Shown here piece after piece: positions 53,499 to 64,000 of a stretch of 64,000 nt of DNA. The stretch is from Arthrobacter alpinus (lineage in GTDB: Bacteria > Actinomycetota > Actinomycetes > Actinomycetales > Micrococcaceae), in contig NZ_FNTV01000001.1 of the NCBI RefSeq assembly GCF_900105965.1, forward strand, positions 124,001 to 188,000, in the 5' to 3' direction. Positions within the stretch are counted from its first letter, which is position 1; each line of letters opens with the position of its first letter. The notes beneath the pieces were generated by a model. It ran no database searches. It was given only the letters and a program-made list of their open reading frames with translations, and was not told the origin of the DNA. The position numbers and the translations under genes were made by a program.

Positions 53499-54977
53499 AT
53501 GGCAATCTTTGGCGACATGATTCGGGAACGGTCAGGATTGGGCCCGGGCGACGCCGAATGGCTGCACCTGCTGGTGGGGGATTGGCAGATGATCGCTGAT
53601 CTTTCCTTTGCTGACCTGGTCCTATGGTTCCCCACCGCCGAGGATGACGGCTTCGTGGCCATCGCGCACGTGCGTCCGTCCACGTCCCACACCATGTTCC
53701 ATGCGGATTTTGTGGGGGAGCGGATCCAGCCCGAACTTGAGCCGCTTGTGGAGATGGCTTGGAAGAGCCAGAACATTGAGCGTTCGCATGAAACCAAGAT
53801 CTGGAACACGGACATGGCTATGCGGGTTGAAGCCATTCCCATGGTTCGCAACGGGGCCACGCTGGCCGTCATCACCACTCATATGGATCTCTCCAGTTCA
53901 CGGATGCCCTCGCGGCTGGAGCTGACCTACCGTCAGTGTGCCTTTGACTTGTTGAAAATGGGCACCTTGGGGCTCTGGCCTGACTTTGCTTCCCCCACAG
54001 GGTCGCGCCGTGGTGCACCCCGTGTTGGCGACGGGCTGTTGCGGTTGGACGTTGACGGGATCGTTCAGTACGCCAGTCCAAACGGTGTCTCCGCGTTCCG
54101 GCGCCTGGGCGACGGCGAGTCTCTGGAAGGCCGCTCGCTGGCCGAGCTCACTACGCGGCTCCTCAAGGATCGCCGCATGGTGGATGAATCACTGCCCCTG
54201 GTGGTGACCGGCCGGATGCCGTGGCGCACCGAAATTGAATCACGGGGCGTTAGCTTGTCGCTGCGCGCCATCCCGTTGCGCGACAGCACCGAGCGATTTG
54301 GCGCGTTGGTTCTTTGCCGCGATGTGTCTGAGCTCCGTCGCCGGGAACAAGAACTGGTCACCAAGGATGCAACCATTCGCGAGATCCACCACCGTGTGAA
54401 GAACAACCTTCAAACGGTAGCGGCGTTGCTTCGGATGCAATCGCGCCGAATGCACAGTGAGGAAGGCAAGCTCGGGCTCGAGCAGGCCATGCGCCGTGTG
54501 GCAACGATTGCCTTGGTTCACGAAACACTGTCCCAGGGCCTGGCCCAGAATGTTGACTTCGATGAGTTGATTGACCGGCAATTCCGTCTTTCGGCCGAGG
54601 TGGCTTCCCCCTCGCAGCGGGTACGCACAGAAAAGGAAGGTGCCTTTGAAGAGTTGCCCAGCGACTTCGCAACCCCACTGGCCCTGGTGATTAACGAATT
54701 GGTGACCAACGCCGTCGAGCATGGTTTGCAGGATCGTGAGGGAACAGTTTGGCTGACAGCCAACCGGTTCAAGACTGCCGCCGGCGATGACGCGTTGACT
54801 GTTCGGATCGCTGACGACGGCGTGGGGCTGCCCGAGGGTCACATTGCCGAAGGATTGGGATTGCAGATTGTGCGGACGCTAGTCACGAGTGAATTGGGCG
54901 GCACGATTGATTGGTCACCACGGGAGGGCGGCGGCACAGTGGTGGAGTTGCAGATGACGCTGATCAGCCGGAATTAG
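53499..54977 (+). CDS. pdtaS: Cytosolic sensor histidine kinase PdtaS
   Basis: A 492-residue kinase without membrane helices. An N-terminal GAF-type domain (about 1-150) precedes a PAS domain (about 176-285, LRLDVDGIVQYASPNGVSAF). The HisKA_2 dimerisation region is EIHHRVKNNLQTVAALLRM (from about 295), where His297 or His298 is phosphorylated, and the HATPase domain has NELVTNAVEHG, DDGVGLP and GLGLQIV. It phosphorylates the ANTAR-domain regulator PdtaR, whose gene is not in the window. AAGGAG lies 4 bases before ATG 53499; the open frame to 53409 has no such signal. The neighbour whiB1 is convergent, as in Mycobacterium. Confidence 0.93.
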   Translation: MAIFGDMIRERSGLGPGDAEWLHLLVGDWQMIADLSFADLVLWFPTAEDDGFVAIAHVRPSTSHTMFHADFVGERIQPELEPLVEMAWKSQNIERSHETKIWNTDMAMRVEAIPMVRNGATLAVITTHMDLSSSRMPSRLELTYRQCAFDLLKMGTLGLWPDFASPTGSRRGAPRVGDGLLRLDVDGIVQYASPNGVSAFRRLGDGESLEGRSLAELTTRLLKDRRMVDESLPLVVTGRMPWRTEIESRGVSLSLRAIPLRDSTERFGALVLCRDVSELRRREQELVTKDATIREIHHRVKNNLQTVAALLRMQSRRMHSEEGKLGLEQAMRRVATIALVHETLSQGLAQNVDFDELIDRQFRLSAEVASPSQRVRTEKEGAFEELPSDFATPLALVINELVTNAVEHGLQDREGTVWLTANRFKTAAGDDALTVRIADDGVGLPEGHIAEGLGLQIVRTLVTSELGGTIDWSPREGGGTVVELQMTLISRN

Positions 54978-54995
54978 CCCCTCATGGTTAGACAA

Positions 54996-55040
54996 CAAAG
55001 GTCTCAACAAACTCGGCAATCGAGATTGTTGAGACCTTTG
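54996..55040. terminator. Hairpin between pdtaS and whiB1
   Basis: CAAAGGTCTCAACAA (54996-55010) pairs perfectly with TTGTTGAGACCTTTG (55026-55040) around a 15-base loop. It has no extended T-run but lies between convergent genes and probably ends both transcripts. Confidence 0.75.
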
Positions 55041-55055
55041 TGAATCAGGAGCTGA

Positions 55056-55304
55056 TTAGCTGGCGCGGCGGGCGCGAGCTGCACGGCGCTTCATGGCGCG
55101 GCGCTCGTCTTCGCTCAAGCCACCCCAGACGCCTGCATCCTGTCCTGATTCGATGGCCCACTTCAAGCAGGTATCGATCACGGGGCAGCGACGGCAAACG
55201 CTCTTCGCTTCCTCGATTTGCAGAAGGGCAGGGCCGGTGTTTCCCACAGGGAAGAACAATTCCGGGTCCTTATCAAGGCAGGCTGCGCGACTACGCCAGT
55301 CCAT
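55056..55304 (-). CDS. whiB1: WhiB-family Fe-S transcription factor, WhiB1 type
   Basis: An 82-residue WhiB protein. Cys9, Cys37, Cys40 and Cys46 (CRRCPVIDTC) hold the [4Fe-4S] cluster, GVWGG at 58-62 is the beta-turn, and the basic C terminus (RRAMKRRAARARR) binds DNA or sigma factor. The MDWRS...DPELFFPVGNTGPA start matches WhiB1. ATG 55304 was taken on family grounds although AAGGAG is 12 bases away; a GTG at 55313 is 3 bases from it, so start choice is open. WhiB1 is essential in mycobacteria, binds NO through its cluster and represses or activates with sigma A. A CRP-type site lies upstream. Confidence 0.95.
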   Translation of the reverse strand: MDWRSRAACLDKDPELFFPVGNTGPALLQIEEAKSVCRRCPVIDTCLKWAIESGQDAGVWGGLSEDERRAMKRRAARARRAS

Positions 55305-55341
55305 GCTGATCACTCACTCCTTAGTAAAACAAATGACATCT

Positions 55342-55357
55342 TGTGAAATTTTTCACT
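55342..55357. promoter_or_regulatory. CRP/Fnr-family binding site upstream of whiB1
   Basis: TGTGA-AATTTT-TCACT matches the CRP consensus TGTGA-N6-TCACA at 9 of 10 positions and is centred about 45 bases upstream of the whiB1 ATG. M. tuberculosis whiB1 is controlled by the CRP protein Rv3676 and cAMP, so the same control is likely here. Confidence 0.7.
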
Positions 55358-55371
55358 TTGTGCCACATAAG

Positions 55372-55396
55372 AAAAGGCCCTGTTTGGGCCCCTTTT
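55372..55396 (-). promoter_or_regulatory. Bulged hairpin upstream of whiB1
   Basis: On the minus strand AAAAGG and CCTTTT arms with a GGGCCC/GGGCC core form a hairpin with a two-base bulge, followed by CTTA. It lies about 70 bases before the whiB1 start and upstream of the CRP site. It could be a leader structure or a weak terminator; 55397-55538 beyond it is AT-rich and shows no gene. Confidence 0.3.
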
Positions 55397-55538
55397 GGTC
55401 ATTGAGTTAAGCGTGTCATGTTAACTCTGTGTAAACAAGGGGTAAGGATGGAATTATTAGCGTATAACCATGAGCGATACATCACAATGGTTCGCTGCCA
55501 TATGACTGCTATGCAGCAATTTCCGATAGGGTGCTGAT

Positions 55539-56045
55539 GTGCACAAGGAACCCGATAACTCCACTGATACGCCCCAGCCTAAGAAACCCCATCCAGTCGC
55601 CGAAGGGGTCGACGTGACCGTTACGTTGGATGCGTTGCGCCGGCCACTTGGGGTCTATGTTGTCTCGGGCGTTGTTGGTCTTGAGGCACTTGCCTTAGGA
55701 ATCGTGGCGGTGTGGGCCATCGTCTCGGCCGTTGCCGCGCCGATGTTTTCGGCTGCCAGCGGGATCTTCCTTATCATCCTCATTGCCGCTTTGGCAGCTG
55801 GTCTGGCGGCAGTGGCCATCAATGTGTTCAAGGGCATGCGCTGGACGCGATCGGCGGCCTTTGTTTGGCAATTGCTCATGGTGGCGTTGGCCGTTCCTGC
55901 TTTGCTTGAGGGCAACGTCCTGTTGGGTCTGGTGATGCTCCTCCCTGCAGTGGCGGCAGCCTACTATCTCTTCACCCCCACAGTTGTGGCATATTCGCAG
56001 CGAACCGGCAGTGATAGTGGCGGTACAGGAACAGCAGTGCTGTAG
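55539..56045 (+). CDS. Small four-helix membrane protein of unknown function
   Basis: A 168-residue protein. A polar N terminus (about 1-35, PQPKKPHPVAEG) is followed by four hydrophobic helices (about 39-62, 65-88, 105-120 and 126-146: GVYVVSGVVGLEALALGIVAV, FLIILIAALAAGLAAVAINV, FVWQLLMVALAVPALLEG, LLGLVMLLPAVAAAYYLF). Start is GTG 55539 with a GATAGGG-like signal upstream. The pattern is common in Micrococcales hypothetical proteins. No motif tells its function. It is divergent from whiB1 and convergent with the broken FtsK gene. Confidence 0.7.
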   Translation: MHKEPDNSTDTPQPKKPHPVAEGVDVTVTLDALRRPLGVYVVSGVVGLEALALGIVAVWAIVSAVAAPMFSAASGIFLIILIAALAAGLAAVAINVFKGMRWTRSAAFVWQLLMVALAVPALLEGNVLLGLVMLLPAVAAAYYLFTPTVVAYSQRTGSDSGGTGTAVL

Positions 56046-56104
56046 TTCAGTCTTTCGTTCTGCCACGGAGGTTCCCTTCATGGCGGCACGTTGGTTCCCT
56101 TCAC

Positions 56105-59100
56105 CTAGATTGGGCACCTTTCCGTCTGGTAGGCCTCGGTCAAAGGGAATTGAAACCACACACGGCTGCCGCGGTTAAGCAGAACACCACGTCCCGGCGG
56201 CTCCGCGCCCATCGTGTCCAAGCGCACCCCGAAGAGGTCGGCGTCGGCTGGGCGTTGTGGCGCCAGGACAATGCCTTGCTGTGCCGCCCGGAGCCCCCAC
56301 TCAAGAGGGAGTGTTGACAGGCCCGGTCCGGGGTACGGGAATGCGGCCACAAGAACTGCTCCCGAAGCCAGCGCTCGAGTTGCTCTGTCCAACACAGGGT
56401 CCGGTGCCGCTGTCGCATCGTCAAGGTAAACAATTTGAGCCGGCTCGCCTTCACCCGAGGCCAACTCGTGGCCGTTTAGTATTTCCATTGCCTGAAGGAA
56501 ACAAGATTTCCCGGATCCAGGTAGCCCAACGACGGGCAGAACAGTTCCTGCGGTGACGGCGATTCTTACTAATTGTTCTCCGTCACCACCAAGGCCCACA
56601 AGAAGTGACGGCGGCCTGTTGCGGCCCGGCGCGGCGCTTGTCTCTGGGATTTGACCGGTGGACCGATGTGGGCCGCACTTCATGAAATCTTGGAGTTGGG
56701 CCATGCTGAGGCTGCGTGCCAATGGTCTGACCCTGAGGACGCCTTCGGCGCGGCTTCCTGCCATGGTGGGGTTAGCCGTTACGGCCAGGTCCAGCCTTCC
56801 GAGTTGTGCAACGTGCATGGCCCCTGAGTCTTCTTGACGTGACAGGGATTGGCGTGGCGCACTCTGAAGCGACTGGTGCTGTCCAGATGCGAGCTGGGTA
56901 TCGATGGGCCCGGCAATGGCCGCCCGCCCTGGGACGGGGGTGAAGTGGGGTAGACGCGGCCAGAGCATGGTGGATTCGCTGCTGCTGCCGTGGGTGAGAT
57001 AGATCCTGTTGGGAATGGAGGCCAAAAAGGGAGCTGTGATCAGTTCCCGCGCTCCTGAGATCATCACAGCAAGGTTCTCCTTGCCGAATCTGATCAGCTC
57101 AGCGACGGCATCCTCTGCATCGTGCCACGGACTCGAGCGAAAAGCCGTTGCCCAACGGCCCCAATCGGAAATGCCCAAGACAAAGCTGCGGTCAGGGTGA
57201 GACCGGACGGTCTCAGCCAGTCTTTGGACCAGGTGGGCGGCAGGCCGCAGATCCTCTGGCGTTATGTAGGCACCCGCGAATTCGCTGGCGGAGCTGATCT
57301 TCAGGGACCCATCCCCGTCCAGGAGATAGAGCAGTCTAGTGCCCAAGCTGGTCGACTCGGAGTTGGCTGAAAGCAGCTGCCACGCCAGCAAGGCCATGGC
57401 GTTGGCGGTTTCTGATGGAGTTCCGAACAGGGCGATATGGGAGTGGGTCCCGGGGTTCCACCGAAGCGGCCGCAGGCATTGTTCTTGGGGGACATCCACC
57501 GTGCCCAACCTCACCTCACCCGCGGCATTCCCACCAGCTTCCCCATTCACGGACGTGTTACCGAGGAGTTCTCCCTCTGCAGGCAGCTCAGGCGCCACAA
57601 CGGCTGGAGCACTCGGCGACAGGCCGCATGATGCAGCGTCGCGCCAACTCTGGATGAGGAGGTTCGCGACCGCAGTGGCATCGCTTTCAAGGAAATCCTT
57701 CAGCACATCCGCACTCAGTTCGCCGGTCAATCGTTCCGTAGTGAGCTCGACAGTGGGCACCACCTCCTCAGCTTTAGGCGGTAATCGCAACGTAGCGCTT
57801 TGGAACTCTTCAGGAGGCGATCCAGCCCTACTGAAAAAGGCGCGGCCAGGCGTACCAACGCTGATGTTTTCGGCAACGCCAGTGCCGATGACGTCCGTTG
57901 AATCGAAGGCGGACTGCACTCGCAAACAGATGGAGCTCGTGACGTTGGCCCGGATATCGGCGTTCACGGCCCCTTGCGGACGTTGGGTGGCCAGAACCAG
58001 ATGGATTCCTAGGGACCGGCCCACCGCAGCGATGCGCATCAACTCGGCCATGGCATCGGGAAACTGATCCACCAAGACCCTGAATTCGTCAACGACAATG
58101 ATGAGGTGGGTCATCGAATGACAGCCGGGTGAAGGCCCAGAAGGACCGATCATCTTTCGGAATGCCTGGCTGTCCGTGGCCTCCACGCTGGCCAGAGCGC
58201 TCTCGCGGCGTCGGATCTCCGCTCGTAGGGAGGTCAGAGTTCGATCCATGCCGTGCCCGCCGAGATCGGTGATAAGCGAGGTGGTGTGGGGCAATTTGGC
58301 CCAGGACGCCCAGTCCCGCACCACCCTTGAAGTCGATGAGCACAAATTGGAGATCGGCGGGGGAGTGCGCAGCGGCGAGACTGCCCACAAGCGTGCGCAG
58401 GATCTCTGACTTGCCGGAGCCTGTGGTTCCTCCAATGAGGAGGTGTGGCCCATCTCGCAAGAAATCAAACATGACAGGACCAGTGGCCGACACTCCCAAT
58501 TGAACCGGACGCAGTGGTCCTCGGGTGTTTTGGTGCCACTCGTGCACTATGGCGGATATGGAACTTTTTTCCGGCAGGGGAAGCGTGTTGAAGTGCATGG
58601 TGCGGGCAGGAGCGGCTTCTGAGGAGGTGCTGACGCTGCTTTGCAATGCCCGACGGCGGGCATAGTCGTCAAACACGGAGGCAGGGACACCATCAGGAAC
58701 AAAGCCCAGCCCGTTGAAGGTTCCGAGTATCTGATTCCCTGCGGCCCACAGCGTTACCATCGTCGTTGCAGTTCCGCCAGGGGTGTTCGTAGCGTCAATG
58801 ACCCCGTTGGCCGCAGACGTGCCTGCCCTCATTGATCCTGACGGATTGGTGGCGAGGGGAACGGATTCGTTGCTGCTACTCTCTGGCGGATTTGGGCGTC
58901 GCAGCGAGAAATGAATGGCCCGAAGGCCGGGCAGGGAAGCCGCGAGGCTGGATACGGGCTCGTTGACGGCCACGAGTACGACGCCGGGGGTGGTGTCATC
59001 GGCTCTCTGTAGATGTTGTGCGATGGTACTCGAGGCTGCTGCTGCCGACGATACCAATACTGTGTGGGGCAGAAATCTTGCCGCCAAGGGTATGGCGTCC

Positions 59101-60374
59101 GCGGGCCCCAGCAAAACTACAGGAACGCGAGCAGCGTCCAGCTGCATGAGAACAAAGTGGAGCAAGGCAAGGACGGGCGTGGACGGACCACTGATGGTGG
59201 TGGGCACACATCCCAACAAACTTGCCAGGGGCAGTGATGGCAACGCCGGGGGGATGAACGATGCATCATCTGGCGCAACGGAAAGAGCCGCAGCTTGTGT
59301 CCCCGTGCCCAGACGTATGGCGAGGCCGGATGAGGGTCGCGCTGCCACAGGATGCCAACTCGGTGGATTGTCCGCGTTGGAGCGTGTCGCGAGCAGCAAT
59401 GATGCCGCATCGGGAAAGGTTGACGCTCGCCGTTGCCAGTCGTGGCCTACCGCGGCAGAGACAGCAGCACGGAATGCCTTCCTCCGCTTCGAACCGCCCA
59501 CCAGGGGTATGAGCACAGTCACGGCGCCCATGGCGGAAAACGCAAGGAACATCCACGAGCCCGTGAGCAACGCCAGCCCAACCCCCAATACCAAGGGCAA
59601 TGTCCCAGCGATGATCATGGCCATGCGGTTGCGCACGGAGCCGGAATCACACTTAACCATCAGAGGCTCCAACGCTGCAGGATCAAGGAGACCCATCGTG
59701 CCGTCGGGACGACGAACTGCCTGTACCAAACCGGCAACCGGCAGCCGGAGGTCCAAGACAGTGGATCCGCAGTGAATCTCTTCCCCCACCACAAGAACTT
59801 TTGTGCCCTTGAATGGTTCGGCGTCCGCCGATGGGGAATTCTCCGCATGGCGAACCCTAAAACCGGTGGATCCTTGTGCCTGAGCCAGGGTGATGTGTTG
59901 GGAGCCAACACACAAAGTGCCGTGGAGTCTGGAAAGGGCTGGGTCGGGAACCCTAATGCTGCATCTCCCTCGCCCAAGGATGTAGTTGCCACGGTGCAGG
60001 GCAAACACAGTGCCGGCCCCCGGCCCCGCACTAATGCACAAGAAGGCAGCGATGCCCTCGGGAAAACCAAGGGCATTGCTTCCAGAGGGGGCGGCTTCGG
60101 GCTGTTCCCCATCCCGTTTGCCGGATGGGGAAATGTCCGGCCTCGCCACGAGAACCGCTCCATTGATCAGAGGTGCTGTACCCGCTTGTAAGTGGTCGAG
60201 TCTTTCGCCGCCGACAAAAAAGCAGCAGTCCGCCCAGCGCTCAGCCAAGACATGGTGAAGTGAGCGTCCAGAACAGGCAGAAGCTTGCGCTCCGGAGTTC
60301 CACATAATAGAGAGCTCCGTAGGCGGAAAAGGCTCAACACCAATCCCGGGCACTACCGTTATCTCTAATAACAT
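56105..60374 (-). pseudogene. FHA-FtsK/SpoIIIE (EccC/YukB-like) ATPase gene broken by a one-base insertion
   Basis: Two frames encode the halves of one protein. The 5' half (60374 to about 58297) starts after AGGAGG and has an FHA domain (about residues 135-225, YILGRGRCSIRVPDPALSRL), two membrane helices (about 250-295) and the first ATPase up to VLIDFKGGAGLGVLGQ, with Walker A GGTTGSGKSE. The 3' half (about 58296-56105, other frame) continues LPHTTSLITDLGGHG with Walker B IIVVDEF, a second ATPase with a degenerate P-loop and a third with GLPGSGKS. Removing one A of CCAAATTG restores the expected protein of about 1420 residues. The family drives type VII (WXG100) secretion. No WXG100 gene lies nearby. 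Confidence 0.85.
58295..58297 (-). other. Frameshift position in the EccC-like gene
   Basis: In the plus strand the run TTT (AAA in the coding strand) has one base too many. Before it the frame reads LIDFKGGAGLGVLGQ; deleting one base makes it continue QLPHTTSLITD, the expected FtsK sequence. Confidence 0.8.
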
Positions 60375-60561
60375 GGCACCTCCTGCCCCCGACTTCTAGC
60401 TATTTCACGAGCCTAGGCGCGCCGAGGAAGCTGGTGAGTGCCGGCGTCGTACTTTGTGGGAAAGCAGCTAGGCAGGCAGCAGTGTGGAGGAACGTTTAGG
60501 CCGAAAGGCTGTGAGGGCGGCCACGTGGGAACTTGCCATCGATAACGTTCAGGTAACCTAA

Positions 60562-63809
<3,248 letters not shown>

Positions 63810-63815
63810 CCCCAG

Positions 63816-64000
63816 ATGACGCAAACGAACAGTGAGCTGGTCCGCCCCGGAGTTAGCGGCGGACTGGCAGACGTGGTGCGGGCTCGGTTCCTGTTAAGGC
63901 TTTTGGTCCGCAAGGAACTGAAAGTCCGTTATCGCGGATCTGTTTTGGGCTTGTTGTGGTCCTATGTAAAGCCCGGAGTTCAGTTCGTGGTTTTCTACGT
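63816..64000 (+). CDS. Polysaccharide ABC exporter permease, Wzm type (3' partial)
   Basis: The first 61 residues are visible; the frame runs off the window. RARFLLRLLVRKELKVRYRG followed by SVLGLLWSYVKPGVQFVVFY is the N terminus of ABC-2/Wzm permeases, including the conserved RY-x-GS-LG-x-LW segment and the start of the first helix. With an ATPase (Wzt, expected downstream) it would export the galactofuran polymer made by the two upstream genes. It starts 6 bases after the transferase stop, so it is in the same operon. Confidence 0.9.
   Translation, partial: MTQTNSELVRPGVSGGLADVVRARFLLRLLVRKELKVRYRGSVLGLLWSYVKPGVQFVVFY

Noticed and set aside
58089-58468. Programmed frameshifting in the EccC-like gene
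   Set aside because: The site CCAAATTG is not a known slippery sequence, a +1 shift would be required, no stop codon follows closely and no stimulatory structure was seen.

Overview
The window is chromosomal DNA of a high-GC Gram-positive bacterium of the phylum Actinomycetota, most likely an Arthrobacter-like member of the Micrococcaceae (the family is inferred from gene style and content, not from a database comparison). The evidence is a WhiB1-type regulator beside a PdtaS-type kinase, mtrA-mtrB-lpqB followed by comF, hpf and secA, an Rv3235-family gene, a roughly 180 kDa NAD-glutamate dehydrogenase, glf next to a GlfT2-like galactofuranosyltransferase, frequent GTG starts and many 4-base start/stop overlaps. 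From memory, much of the gene order follows Mycobacterium (etfBA ... iscS-mnmA ... MetE-like; mtrAB-lpqB-comF-hpf-secA ... pdtaS-whiB1), with other genes inserted. No rRNA, tRNA, CRISPR array, IS element, prophage or attachment site was recognised, and no gene-free stretch exceeds about 300 bases.

Layout. 1-9144: the end of an HtrA-type protease, an ABC/FtsX exporter pair, the electron transfer flavoprotein genes, an SAM methyltransferase, trmL, a J-domain protein, a lipid kinase and a lipoprotein. 9141-13667: a compact folate-like cluster (FolE, ferredoxin-reductase-type flavoprotein, FolP2-like protein, Rv2671-like reductase) divergent from a regulator with SufR-like cysteines; a perfect inverted repeat straddles the predicted folE -10 box. 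13724-18593: a secreted subtilase, a cysteine desulfurase with mnmA, and a DinB/TIGR03086 protein. 18759-24297: a family-5 (peptide-type) ABC importer. 24382-26926: chorismate mutase, a MetE-like protein lacking its zinc ligands, and an SGNH hydrolase. 26961-32601: a leftward DUF58/MoxR/DUF4350/DUF4129/membrane-protein operon. 32887-43347: mtrA-mtrB-lpqB-comF-hpf, a YcaQ-type DNA glycosylase and secA. 43464-48461: a poorly understood envelope-like group (Rv3235, LysM, unknown, small HTH, SAF, ParA/CpaE-like ATPase). 48521-56045: glutamate dehydrogenase, pdtaS, whiB1 and a small membrane protein. 56105-60374: an FHA-FtsK/EccC-like gene broken by one extra base. 60622-64000: glf, a GlfT2-like transferase and the start of a Wzm-type exporter permease, i.e. 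galactofuran polymer synthesis and export.

How genes may work together. The desulfurase and MnmA supply sulfur for tRNA 2-thiouridine. MtrAB-LpqB and the adjacent MoxR/DUF58 operon look like envelope homeostasis functions. WhiB1 carries a near-consensus CRP-type site upstream. The best candidate for an undescribed system is the 9141-13667 cluster: four pterin/folate-type or redox enzymes apparently under one Fe-S-type repressor, in which the dihydropteroate-synthase-like protein has lost canonical active-site residues and the reductase resembles the alternative dihydrofolate reductase Rv2671.
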